A stretch of 64,000 nucleotides of DNA from Dictyophora rubrovolvata (Eukaryota; Basidiomycota; Agaricomycetes; Phallales; Phallaceae). The stretch spans positions 62,001-126,000 of the forward strand of contig CP114125.1 of NCBI GenBank assembly GCA_029959195.1. The letters are read 5' to 3'. A model generated the notes under the pieces. It saw nothing but the letters and a program-made list of their open reading frames with translations. It was not told the DNA's origin and did no database searches. A program made the position numbers and the translations under genes. Below are positions 1-10,924 of this stretch, piece after piece (position 1 is the first letter of the stretch; each line of letters begins with the position of its first letter).

Positions 1-347
1 TCTGCTCCCTTCGTTCTGACACATCAAACGCCAGTCTCAGTTTTCGTCATCTTCCATGGCCCATTATGGATATTTTCATCACCATTCCGATCGCTTGTGC
101 AATCGGTGACAATGTCATTGATGCTGCATTCTCAGCCGAATCCATTTCATCGTTCTTATTTTCGTCATATCATTCAAATGAGAAGTCAGAGAGACGGAGA
201 CTCCATGAAGCTTTACTTCGTTACCATCCTGATAGATTTGAACATCGGATACTGCATCTTGTTGTTGAGAAGGAACGGGTTGCGGCGAAACAAGCCGCCA
301 GACGAATTACCGATGTTCTTAATTCACTTCTGGGTGACACTTGTTGA
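1..347 (+). CDS. 3' end of a conserved fungal protein with an HPD-type J-like motif (partial)
   Basis: The open frame that ends with TGA at 345-347 carries the segment LHEALLRYHPDRFEHRIL followed by a basic helix and RRITDVLNSLLGD. This is the usual C-terminus of a family of basidiomycete proteins in which a leucine-rich helix, an RYHPDKFE-like motif and a final helix ending in LN.LL are conserved; the HPD tripeptide resembles J-domains, but helix I and the rest of a J-domain are not visible here. The 5' part, including the start codon, must lie left of the window, and the exact exon border within 1-150 cannot be fixed. Function unknown. Confidence 0.5.
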   Translation, partial: CSLRSDTSNASLSFRHLPWPIMDIFITIPIACAIGDNVIDAAFSAESISSFLFSSYHSNEKSERRRLHEALLRYHPDRFEHRILHLVVEKERVAAKQAARRITDVLNSLLGDTC

Positions 348-1436
348 CCTATTTCATAGCCTATCCAATTAGTGACTTTTTAACTATCAATGTACTTCAT
401 ACCACAATTGAACACTGTTGACTTACTACATGAAAATCTCAATTGGGTGTACGTTTAGCTTGCTTGTGATACGAGCGATTGAATCACAAATTTGAAGTTC
501 AAATTCAAGCTCCAGTAAGAGCGGCATCATTCTGTTATCTTTATTACTGAAAAAAAATAGAGTTCACGTCGATTAATCAGTTTTGACCATCCGTATCTCT
601 TGTCCCTGCGCAAACCATTTTATACATATATCTATAACCGACGGTACCGTATAATGGTGTAGATTAGATGTCCATGACTGGAGAATTAAGGGTAAGCAGC
701 GGGATTCCTGGAGAGGCCACAACATTTGCTGGAGGCGTGACGCGAGTAGGTGAACAGCGCGCCGCCTGTTGAGGTCGCGGGCCATTATCCAGTAATGTTG
801 CCGAGACGGTGCGGTTCCATCAATACTTTCGATGCGGTCATAACGGCTTGAGAGACAGAATATAGCGACGTTCCCGTGTTGCAACTTTGTGCTTCGTGTG
901 GTAATCTGCCTTCGATGTGGGTACACTGCTAGGAAAGGGTTAACGCAAGAAGTGAGGTAGGCTTACCTCTGCTTACTAGTAGTTAATTAATCCGTTCACG
1001 ACTATGCTCGCGTGGCCTGGTAGTTTGTTAGTTCAGCTTCAAAGACTGCGTTTCGTCTTAAACAATAGCTGAGCTCCGATTTGCAGTGACGCCGACAACT
1101 TCAAGCATTGCTGATCCGTCGCAATGGAATCGGAAAATTGTTATGCAAGGTCGGTAAAGTCAGCAGATTGTTTGCATCTTCCTGGTTTGTGCGATTAGGC
1201 GTATTGTTTGCCAGTGGCATATCTGGTTGGGTGACGACTGGCAAGAGCCGTCGGAGCTTCAAAGTTTGTACTCCCTTCCGAAATGGACGTGTCGAATGCA
1301 GGTAGAGTTCTGAGTATTTTCTATTGCTACTACTTTTCACAATTACACGACATTCTCAATCTCCAATCTGAACATACGTTCGCAACGAATTGAGATTAAA
1401 TCGCGTCGAACTGCAAGATTTTCGCTTCGCTAGAGT
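348..1436. other. Intergenic stretch without recognisable gene
   Basis: Short open frames exist on both strands (for example 573-926 on the minus strand) but none shows a recognisable domain, a sensible splice structure or biased composition. Nothing else identified. Confidence 0.5.
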
Positions 1437-1573
1437 AACAACGGCTAGAGTAATACAGCAGAATATAGCTAAAGAGTTCAAGGCGAGGCCTTGAACCTTT
1501 AGGCGAGTGTGTGACTAAGCTAAAACTAACTACACAAGCGCTCACACTTAGTGGCGCTGTCTATCTTCAACAT
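1437..1573 (+). repeat. Dispersed repeat, copy 1 (solo-LTR-like or MITE-like)
   Basis: This segment is nearly identical, in the same orientation, to 59279-59501. Shared landmarks are the short palindrome TTCAAGGC-GA-GCCTTGAA, the block CGAGTGTGTGACTAAGCTAA, and the end GTGGCGCTGTCTATCTTCAA. It carries no coding capacity. The terminal CTTCAACA would suit the end of an LTR, but no matching TG start or target duplication could be assigned, so the family is open. It overlaps the 3' end of the O-methyltransferase relic. Confidence 0.75.
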
Positions 1574-3094
1574 AGAGTCTAGAACTTTTTTCGTACTTGA
1601 ATCCCGCTTGCTCGCTACGAGTTTCATTTTGTCAAGCAACCCATACGCAGTATACCCAAGGAAAAAAGTTACTAACGCAAGTGAAATGAACTCCTGAAGC
1701 TTTCGTTCTTGACTGTTTTGTAGTGTCAACATCAGTATGTCTTGTTGATATGCTCGGATACCGCCGAAACCATAGTTGCTGAGTGCATCGGTTCCGGAGC
1801 CTCAAACCTTGTACATGCTTTCCTTATTTACCTGACCACTATCCTTTGGGGTCGATTTTTTCTGAGGAGGCATGCTGCAGAACGAACTCGTCTATAAAGT
1901 ACGTTCATTGGCATTGTGACTTAATTTAAGAGTTTGTCTGGAAGTATCAAACTTACTGATGAATAACTTGAAGTCAGGGGACGTCACCTTGCGAATAGAA
2001 AGTATTTTCAGGCAATCAGTGTTCGGCCAGTCGTGTCTGATACAAAAAAATTAAGGTAAGAAACAAATGTCATATCGACAGTGGCTGTTTTATCTCACAA
2101 TACATGTCTGATCTTTCGACAATGTCTAAACTTTTTTTGAAGATAATTCACAAGCATTTGAACACTCACAAAATAGAACTGATTCTTTGAAAAAAGTTAT
2201 ATGCGATGAATTGGACACGTTGTGTTTGAATAGCCTCGGGAGGGTTTTCGTTCCAAAACTAAACCAAGTCTCTGTTAATGAAACTATAAGGTTGGGAAAT
2301 TGTTTCGCCAAGTCAAGACTTATACTTATATGACCGTTACCACCTCCCATAGTGGAACCTTCCGACGCCGAGCTCCAAGGGATAGCTGTAAATACGATAT
2401 GTATTAAGTAAACTATTTCGCATTTACTGATTTACCTTGGGATATAGAAAATTTCCCAGTTACTTCGGCGAAACCAACCATAGCTTGAGCGAACCGCTAG
2501 GTTATTTTGTTGAGCACGGTAAGAACTGAATACACCATTGCCAACGTCAAAAAATTACCTTCTCTAAAGCAATGCGTAGTTGGAAGCCGACGCAGGGCCC
2601 ACCCCAGTTTTTTTGCGTCCAATCCGCTCTTCTTGGCTAGTTCATCGATGCGCATGATGCCATCAGGTTTATCAAGTAAATGATCAGCAACCTTAGCATC
2701 AAGAGCAACATTGAGGCAAGAGACTTCTATAAACTTTCAAATACATTAATATTGCATATTGTCAGCATATTGTTAGTGTAATCGCAACTTTATACTGACG
2801 TTATAGCCTTTCTAGATGTACATTTGAGAGTCCATCTTACATGTAGATCATGGAAGAAACTCGCGTTAGTGACAACATGGCTAGGTCTACTGACCATAAT
2901 GCTAAGTTGAGCACAAGCTCCTTCAATTATCCGCATGCTCCGACCAATATCAGCAGAAACCTTTCCTGAAGCATCGAAGGGACCAGGGTCTGTAGAATCT
3001 AGAGACGGAACAGAATGCCCCACGGAATTGGACAATCTTTTTCGTAGATCATTTTTGCCAAGGCGAGGACTTGAGCATCTCCTGAGGAAGTCAT
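1526..3094 (-). pseudogene. O-methyltransferase pseudogene (SAM-dependent, plant/fungal COMT-like)
   Basis: All landmarks of a SAM-dependent O-methyltransferase occur in order on the minus strand, but in different frames. Near 3040-2870: start MTSSGDAQVLALAKMI, then SVGHSVPSLDSTDPGPFD. Near 2735-2570: NVALDAKVADHLLDKPDG and IDELAKKSGLDAKKLGWALRR. Near 2495: RFAQAMVGFAEVTG. Near 2350-2280: the SAM motif GGGNGHISI and LAKQFPNL. Near 2030-1955: the catalytic-His region HDWPNTDCLKILS. Near 1890: IDEFVLQHASSEKIDP. Near 1778-1690: NYGFGGIRAYQQDILML then TLQNSQERKLQEFI. Frames break after the first 16 residues (about 3045), within the post-SAM segment (about 2280), and twice between 1880 and 1790 (an in-frame stop, then a shift). 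The last 16 codons lie in the dispersed repeat at 1437-1573. It is a dead methyltransferase gene. Confidence 0.85.
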
Positions 3095-3776
3095 TGTGGT
3101 AGTACTGGCACTGAATGAACTATAATATTCAACACAAATTTTCGTTTTATATTAGCAAAATGCCTGGATTACACCGCAAGTTCCCGTTTTATCTCCATGG
3201 AGCTCCAATCATTATCATCTGAAGGGACATCGGACATTATACCGGAACTACGATGGACTACGATGCGCTTCAAATATGGGAATGCTTTAATTTGTTACCC
3301 CAAGAGATCGCCCTGTAATAAAACATTCGAATAAGATGAAACAGTAGATTAAATAGCGTCAGTTGTTCTCTAAATAACGATGATCCTTATTTCTCTAATA
3401 TATAACGGACTACATGCATAGTAGTGAGTACATACTCCATCATAGTGCCTGATCTGGGTACGTCTCCTACGCTCGTTGTTACTAACGTGGTACTATATGC
3501 CTACACGGTGATGAGATACATATCTCCAGATATTCTCCATGTATTAATTGGGGCAGGGCCAGTCCATTGCCTTTGTATCATACATCGATAAAATTTCCTC
3601 ATCTCCAATCGCACAAAATGTTGAGCTCACAGCGGGCGCGTTGGTCAGATCCAAATTGATAGTAATGTCAAACAATGTCTTAACTGGGCATTTCTTTGTG
3701 TTCTCTAAAGTACATCCCAGTATGTTTCAAAACAGAAATAAAAAAAACAGTACAGCTTCTAGACCGACATAATCAC

Positions 3777-4672
3777 TCATTCCACCAACGGTATGGCGAA
3801 ATTGATTCTGGCAAGGTATTTGTTGAAGTCACGACCTTGAATTTTCGCCATGTCGAGCTCCAATTTTGTGGGTTTGCGACTACCATCAGCCCCCTATTAA
3901 ACGAAATCAATCAAGACATTTTGCACAGATTGTCGAAAATCTAACACTTACTACAAAAGTACCAGCGCCCCAGGGACTTCCGCCATGAGCTTCGTCGAAT
4001 CGAGTGATGAGTGGCATCGTCGTTTTGTAACCCAACGGGATATATGAAATACCGTGATGAACCAATGTGCTGATCAGTTTCAGACAGGTCGTTTCTTGGC
4101 TTCCACCCTGAAGACCAGTGGAAACAAAGATGCCACAGCACTTGCCGTGTGAATCACCCTTCGCCCAAAGCCACCCCCGTGGCGTCCAGGAATGCTTTCC
4201 ATTGAGTGGGCATGTTACTATAATGAGTCGGAATACCAAGTAAGAAGCCATTGTAGTTTTTCAAGTCATCCGGAGCGATGATGGGATAGGGTGGTTTGGG
4301 AGGTGCATGCCTGCTTGCCAGAAGTTCTCCAGACAATGTTTCAGGTACTCTGGAGTAAAAAACATTAGTCCCTTTATGCCCCCCAAAGAAAATAAATGTG
4401 TCGCATATAAATTTACACTCACCGATAGATCGTGACTTGACCACCAGTGGATTCAACACCAGTTTTCACAGCTTCCGCCACTAGCTGCAAAAGTGCTCGT
4501 ATATCTTGGTCTTATGCTGAAAAAAAAAGAAGGACAAACCCAAACCAGGACAAACTGGTGGCAATATGGCTATACATGATATAAACGATAACCGCAACCT
4601 AGAAAAATAAAACATCAGGATTGAAATTCAAGCATCCGTTTAGTTTACTCTTGAATTTACTTTCGGTGCCAT
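3777..4672 (-). pseudogene. WrbA/Pst2-family flavodoxin-like NAD(P)H:quinone oxidoreductase, probably inactivated
   Basis: The family reduces quinones by two electrons with FMN, in fungi protecting against quinone stress and aiding lignin-derived quinone turnover. Start ATG at 4672 gives MAPK, spliced to VAVIVYIMYSHIA (exon from 4598), the FMN phosphate-binding region. Then LVAEAVKTGVESTGG, VPETLSGELLASRHAPPKP, YNGFLLGIPTHYSNMPTQWK, FVSTGLQGGSQETT, VHHGISYIPLGYKTT, HGGSPWGAGTF and a last exon 3893-3777 (GADGSRKPTKLELDMAKIQG). The final intron (3951-3894) keeps phase. Two problems: an extra base near 4180 shifts the frame between the DATG and LWAKGDSHGK segments, and no GT-AG pair restores phase between the exons around 4557 and 4480. 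Either a recent pseudogene or sequencing errors; family assignment is secure. Confidence 0.8.
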
Positions 4673-4771
4673 TGGGAGGCCATAATCTACAGTGAAAGGA
4701 AACTGGGTGATAAATGCAAGGACTATGAACCTGAGTAGGGGTCGACACCATACTGTAACGGCGTAATCCGT

Positions 4772-4887
4772 ATACTGGGTTCACAGTGCCTTGTGCACAC
4801 TCGACAATTGGGCATGTAAGATTTGATGGGACCGGTGCAGGGTTATCCCAAATAAGAAGGAAAGTCTGTCACACAAAGCTGGAGGCT
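4772..4887 (+). repeat. Left arm of a diverged inverted repeat
   Basis: The blocks GTGCCTTGTGCACACTCG, TGATGGGACCGGTGCAGGG, CCCAAATAAGAAGGA and GTCTGTCACACAAA recur as reverse complements, in the expected order, at 5428-5513 with about one mismatch in eight. About 540 bases separate the arms. Such a layout fits a decayed foldback or TIR element. Confidence 0.7.
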
Positions 4888-5427
4888 GTATGTGTCTTGA
4901 AAGGTTTTCGTGTTGGATTCCTGTATATAAATAGTTTAAGAAGCTTATGATGAATTCTGAGAGCCTGGGTTTGGCACAAGCCCCGGAAAGCTCTGCTTTA
5001 TTCTACAAAGGGGGAGCTCGAGTCGGAATGTGAAGGGAGTAGAGCTGCCATCCCACAAGTGCTCAATATGATGCAAGCAACACCCGATAAAGAATGCAGG
5101 ACAAGTCCTAGGCATAGAAACAAAAAATTAGAATATACCTAAATATATTGTGCAATTTCTTTACTTGAAATTTCATTGGAGCTCACTCATAAAATTCTAC
5201 AATAAACATTCTGTTCCCTGGCTCAGAGTTCAGTGGTAGGCCGAGTGGAGCCATGTTTTATTGGCTGCCAGCCGAATGGCTGGATGGTTAACCAGCCATT
5301 CATGGGCAACACTAATGTCAGTCAATGACACTTTCATCCAGCTTTCATCCAGCCTCGAATTTATTCCCTAAGTACGTAATAATCGCTACATCATAATTAT
5401 CACTACTCTGTATTTATTCTTTGTTTT

Positions 5428-5513
5428 TGTGTGACAGACTCTCCTTCTTATTTGGGACGCCCCTGCACCAGTCCCATCAGTCTTTTTACCGAGTGTGCAC
5501 AAGGCACTAATCT
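5428..5513 (-). repeat. Right arm of the inverted repeat
   Basis: Reverse-complement partner of 4772-4887 (TTTGTGTGACAGACT, TCCTTCTTATTTGGG, CCCCTGCACCAGTCCCATCA, CGAGTGTGCACAAGGCACTA). No open frame between the arms encodes a recognisable transposase. Confidence 0.7.
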
Positions 5514-5789
5514 CCCTCCGCATACTGTATCTGTACTGTATTTTGACCAACCCGAGTCCTTTACAGTACTGTGCAGTCCGTAATACAGCCGTATGCAGAC
5601 AAATACATGTACGGATGTTGTATTTCGCAAGATAAAGAAAATGTGGATGTGCAGAGCATGAAATAAACATTCTTTTGAGTAAATTCCATGCACAATATCA
5701 CAAAAACTCACATTGGGTACGATGGCGCTGGTACTGGGGCTGGGTCGACATGGGTGGTTCCGGCGCTTAACGTGAGACAAAGTTGAACA

Positions 5790-5885
5790 AAGCATTCAAA
5801 CATCGCGACCATGGACCCACAACCTCCCACAACGCGAGATAACGCGTCGATTTCAGTGCTCGACCAATACTCGACAGTCCAGAGA
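5790..5885 (-). other. Weak tRNA-like stretch
   Basis: Read on the minus strand it has an A-box-like TATTGGTCGAGCACTG, a perfect CGCG-TTATCT-CGCG hairpin where an anticodon arm would be, and GGGAGGTTGTGGGTCC where a T arm would be. No acceptor stem pairs and the B box is poor, so it is at best a tRNA relic or a tRNA-derived SINE head. Confidence 0.2.
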
Positions 5886-6830
5886 CAGCGTCCATAGGTC
5901 CAAGGTGGGAGGGAAGCAGAAAGGACCGATGAAAAAGTAAGGTGAAGGCGAAAAAGAACACGTTTAGATAATAAAATTTGCTTAATAATCTGTATCCGTA
6001 ATACAGACGTAACGGCCGTATTTTTGCCTCTCGAAACTCGTTACGGTACGTAAATACGGGTGCCGTGTCGAGCCCTAAACCTGAGTACTATATATATAAG
6101 ATAAATTTGTATCAGTTAATAAACCGGGTCCGTAAGCCCGAAATTAGTTGGTGTCCAAACACATATCCGCCGTTCACCGTCCGTCACATAATAAGGGCCT
6201 AAGGCCGCGGCCGTTTTCAGAGAGGGCCCTGTCTCAATCTCAATCGTTGTCAGCGATGTCTCAGACTGTCAGCACGCTGACATTCACTCTTTAATTGTTT
6301 TTTGAGCTTTCTACTTGGTCTTTTTTTAGTTACCCTTCCTTTCTGATTGGATTCGTACATGTTTACTATTCATTAGCGTCTGCATATGAATTTCTGCCGG
6401 AGCGATGTTCCAACTTGAACTTCCGGCAGCGGGCGCCGGGCTCAGATTGATAAGCTGATTATGTAAGGTTGCTAAAAGGTCACATAAATCCGAGGGACGA
6501 GGATCCCCGTCGCAGCCCTTAAAATTGTGTGGATACATACGTACATATCAAATGTACTCCTCGGAAACGTGTGGTTATCCATTACCTAAATTTGTTCATC
6601 TATTCATTTTCTTTTGTTCCTAGGTACCATCTGAGAATCACCTGGTCCATCTGGTGCTATTTTGGTCTAGAGCGCCGTTTTTCCCCTTAGAGTTGGCGTT
6701 CACAGAGGCCTACAGAAGGCACACTCTTTACATACGGGGACTTAAGACCGAGTCCTATTGATACTTAATGAGGATGAGACTTCATTCGGAGGTTTACTGA
6801 TTTTGTATCGTTCACCACCAACATAAGGAT

Positions 6831-8082
6831 ATGCCTGCGATTGAGATCGACGAGAAGGGAACAAAACTCTACTATTTTGATAGTGGTGTTCCTACGCTTA
6901 CCGACACGTCCTATACGACTTTAGTTTGTGTTCATGGTTATATATTCAATGCTAGTGAGTAATTTTCGGTATGGCGTGTCCTAAAGACTTAGTTAAATAT
7001 CCTCAGACATATTCCATAAATTGCTTCCAATTGCCCCTTCAACCCATATACGTCTTATCGTGTTGAACCGTCGAGGTTATCACGGCTCCACGCCCCTTTC
7101 CGAATCAGAAACCAATGTCGACCTCGCAACTAGTCGTACTGATTTCTACAAGAATTTTCTTCAATCTCGCGCTGAAGAAGTAGCCAAGTTCTTAGTCAAA
7201 TTGATTGAGATTGAAGGCATTCCGGTTAAAGTTGAAACCCCAGGAAGAGCTTCTGGCGGCATCGCTCTACTGGGGTGGTCGTTGGGAAATGTCTTTACGG
7301 TATCATTGCTGGCTCTCGCAAATAATTTTGATCCGGCCATTCAAGCCCGATTGCAGCCATACTTGAGGAAGCTTATTATACTTGGTATGCTACATCTCTC
7401 AAATTATTCAGTTGTTTTTCATACCGTCTCGTCAGATGCTCCATACCATGCATGGGGTTATCCTCCCGAAAAAGATGTCTATGATCCTTATTACGACCCT
7501 ACAATTCCAGACGCACAACGAGAACAGATATTTGCCGGGTGGGTCTCGTCTTATTACACTCACTCTTCGGGACCCCTCGATCCCAAGGCATCCCTCATGC
7601 AAGGCCTTGAACAGAAACACCCCAACCCCGCGAAACCCAACACTATGTCTCGTTTCACCCCCTCTGAGTTTTCGACAATTATTGAACAGACAACGAACGC
7701 ACACGGTGATCATTTCGTACTTCTTGACCAACACCGCCATGTTCATCGAGAAAATCTCTACAAAGTCCTCTTTGGGAATCGTAATGAGCCTAATGCAGTC
7801 GAGGCATTCCCCGACGTCAACATTTCCTATATATGGTGCACCGAGGCCCATTGGCATCCAATCTTGGGTATGCGTTTGGTGAAAGCTGACGTAGAATCCC
7901 CGCCGACGGGTCTTCACCTTCAGCGAAAAATAAAATTCGTCGCACTCGAGGGAGGAAATCACTATGTAAGCCTATATTTGTTTATGAATTTTAAACACAA
8001 TTGATTTATTCATTACACGAAGCCCCACTATGACGATCCCCTCAAGTCAATTGCAGCGTTTGCACAAGCAATGGAATTCTGA
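6831..8082 (+). CDS. Alpha/beta hydrolase, 363 aa
   Basis: Four exons join in phase: 6831-6954, 7007-7384, 7436-7965, 8023-8082, giving 363 residues; introns are 52, 51 and 57 nt. Introns begin GTGAGT, GTATGC, GTAAGC. The product has the oxyanion-region HG (LVCVHGYIFN), the nucleophile elbow GWSLG inside IALLGWSLGN, and a C-terminal EGGNHY that supplies the likely catalytic histidine. The second intron is a multiple of three and would read through, but splicing it produces the family-typical LIILDAPYHAWGYPP. No signal peptide, so probably cytosolic. Substrate cannot be predicted; closest in pattern are fungal hydrolases of unknown substrate. It faces away from the quinone reductase relic and converges on the P450. 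Confidence 0.88.
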
Positions 8083-8326
8083 ATTTCATTGATAAGGTAC
8101 AAGTATTGATTATCAATTGAGGGCGAAGGCTACTATTCTGTAACTTAACCCTTATGCGGATAGCACTTGCATGTATAATAATAGAAATATATAACGAACG
8201 ATTTTATCCGTTACTGAATCGAATTCGCCTACAATGATTTTTGGAACGAAAGGGATGAAGCCACCGTCCACCAAACAGTATATCCATCTTAATATATTTC
8301 ACGGCGTACTTGAAGCCAAAAGCCTA

Positions 8327-10924
8327 TCACTGACCTATATGCTCAAGCATGACTGCGTTTCTTGAAAACCAGAGGCTCGTGAAGCGGTCTAGCAAGGCTT
8401 CAGTTGTATCCTTTCCGTTCTATTCAAGATTTACGCTTACGTAGATGTCATGAGAGTTATAGATTTAAGCAATTTTGCCCGTATTTCCATCTTGTTGAAA
8501 CCTGCGTACTGTTCGGGATCCTTTAATTCGACTTGGTAATGCTGTATTATCATCACTAGTAAAGCAACTGCCTAAAGCGGAACGCAAGTAAGACGATTAT
8601 GTTTCTACTTTTGTTTAGTTCGGACGTACCTCGATTTCCGCAAAGCTTGAGTAAAAGGACGATGTTTGTGAAACCTTTTGATAGTTATTTAACCAATGCC
8701 TTACCGGCGCCCAATGCAACTTCTCATTCCTTTATATAAGTAAAGGTTTTAAAAACGATATGTCGTTCCAGTCAACGTTGTATACGCACCGCCAGAGAAT
8801 GGAATATAAGCATCCTTATTCCACTCTCCCATGAAGCGAGATGGATCGAATTTTTCGGGTTCGTGCCAATATTTGGCTGAGGAAAAGAATGGTATGAAGC
8901 TACCGAGATAAGGAGGTATCAGTAAGACGATCTTACGATTGTAGTGTATTGCAAATACGTCGATAAGGAGACAGCTATCTTTGGCGACGGGAATGTGTTC
9001 AATATTGCCATCACCTTTTTGCATTGGGAGTGAAGTATTCTCTGCCGATTGTTTAGATATGACTGAAACCTATCCAAATGCTAAGATCCACAACCGCAAA
9101 GCATTGAAAGGCGCTCTCACCGAAGGAAAGAGCCGCATGGCTTCATAAAACGTAGCTAGGACGTATGAGAAAGAATTCATCTGATCATATACCTAAACCC
9201 ATCTATTAATGCACCATTAGAAAACGGTGTTTTACAGGCTCACTGGGACTTCTTTTCCGGCTAATTTTTCAATAATGTGTTTGTACAACTTCTCTTGCTC
9301 GTCCTGATAAATCGCCAGAAGGCCCAAAACAAATGAAAGTGAATGCGCGACCGTCTAATAGGCACAGTTAAGCTGGAGCATCGTGCGCGGCTACATCAAG
9401 AGCTCTACCGAACCTCATGTCCTGCGAAAAGGAAGAGAAACATATTCGCTAGGGAAATCCATTTGAATTATGGGAGCAAAAGTCTGTGAAAAATACTAAC
9501 CAAAAACCTCTTCATTAGTGAACCTATCACTCGCATCATACCATTCATCTTTGCTGGCAAGAATAGCACTGAACAGATCGTGTCGTGATACTTCCAATCC
9601 AGTATCTTTTAATCGTTTGCGTTCATGAACCATCTCTTTCATATAAAGCTAAAAAAATTAGTACTGCAAAACGTCGAGTCTCGAAAAAAAAAAACAAGCC
9701 CTCGTGCCTGTAAATCCCGAAAAGAGTCGTGGGTTTCGCGTACGGTGGATGATAAGAGGGACATCCATTCTGGGGTCATGATTTTGTACGGCAACCTTTT
9801 CAAGAAAATATGCAATGCTTTGTGAAATGGGAATTTGTGACCAGGTGGTATTTTATGGTCGTCTTCGTCCCAGCTGATAGACCGACCGAATCCTAAAGGG
9901 TTAAGCAAGTTTTCAATGAAAAAGGCTAGAAAACAAGACAAAATCGCAAGTCTAACCTGCTGCTGATATAACCCTCAGAGCAAGCTTATGGGGAGTCTCT
10001 GTTAGTCAACCAAATTGACTGTTAGATGATCTAGCGACCCAACTTGAACGGTTACTTCTGGGATGTGTTTGATTGCGATACACCTTTTATCGTTCCCCCA
10101 TTTCTCCATCAGGCCCAACATCGCATTGACTGCTTCTTCCCAAACCATTCTATTATTTTTCTGGAACGGGCATTAACATATTCGGGCACCACGTTTATAG
10201 ACGTACCTCTGATAGACTTGGCGCAATGGCCTTTCTATGTCTTTTCCACTCATCTCCTTCGGCGACAAGGAGATTCATTCCGAATACTTTCATATTGCCA
10301 TAAATTTCCTCATATTTTGGGAACCTAATTCGATCAGAAAAGATCTCCTGTACTGAAATTAGATCTCAAGAGTAGATGCGTAGAAAAAATTGAAGACTTT
10401 GATCGTCAGTGGGTCCGCGACAAGAAGTCCGGGCTGTATTGAGGGAAAACAAGTAATCTGCAGACATTTTTTCAGCTAAAAACGGGGCACGCAAGAGCCA
10501 GCGGTCCCCTTACGAAATTTATGACATCTTCATTTCCTCTAGAGCTGAAACCTATGAAACAAGGTTTTTATATGATTAAATGAACGGAGAAGGAGAAAAG
10601 CCTTTATGTTTCATTTCACGTGCCCATTCACGTCCGAGCGAAATGTACGGTATTGAGGGTAAGAACTTGAATGGGCCCAGAGTTAAAATCAGTCACGCAA
10701 GATGCAAAAAAGTCTCCGTTTACCATGGAAGGTCCTGTCGATTGTAATCTAAAAAAGGTCCTGATGCCTCTTTTATATCTAAAAAAACCTTCGACATGAA
10801 ACAATCCTGGGAGAATGAAAAATATTTGAGCATACCGCAGGCCATAAAGAGTTTTGCGATACTTAGAGACTATGGAGATCACCCATAATAGGGCTAAAAG
10901 AACTGACATCGTAGTCCAAATCAT
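8327..10924 (-). CDS. Cytochrome P450 monooxygenase (complete)
   Basis: Start at 10924 with a membrane anchor (MIWTTMSVLLALLWVISIV), then LVADPLTIKEIFSDRIRFPK, the C-helix MNLLVAEGDEWKRHRKAI, HKLALRVISAAGFGRSISWD, an I-helix FLFAGHETVAHSL (exon near 9430 spliced to one near 9355), the ExxR pair in YEAMRLFPS (near 9135), PKYWHEPEKFDPSRF, and the heme loop FSGGMRSCIGRRFAEIE assembled from three exons, with the heme cysteine at 8716-8718. The C-terminus is AVALLVMIIQHYQVELKDP...EHIGQ with stop at 8327-8329. More than ten short introns. All diagnostic motifs survive splicing, so the gene looks functional, anchored in the ER and dependent on a CPR reductase. Exact boundaries of the N-terminal exons (10380-10640) and of the intron after FRDLQ (near 9700) are uncertain. 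Substrate unknown. Confidence 0.85.

Larger units (their letters stand above)
4673..6830. other. Intergenic region with diverged inverted repeats
   Basis: Apart from the inverted repeat arms at 4772-4887 and 5428-5513 and a weak tRNA-like stretch (about 5790-5885), only short meaningless frames are seen. The stretch 5990-6080 is rich in TACG/CGTA words resembling the ends of decayed DNA elements, but no transposase-like frame is present. Confidence 0.5.

Noticed and set aside
1526-1914. A two-exon 111-aa gene with a mitochondrial-like N-terminus and one membrane helix
   Set aside because: It splices perfectly in phase, but the amino-acid landmarks in all frames are those of the C-terminus of the O-methyltransferase relic, and its last codons come from a dispersed repeat.
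8705-8820. Loss of the heme-binding loop in the P450 at 8327-10924
   Set aside because: The frame ends after FSGGA, but a GTGCGT donor and the next exon give FSGGMRSCIGRRF, with a further short intron before the last residues.
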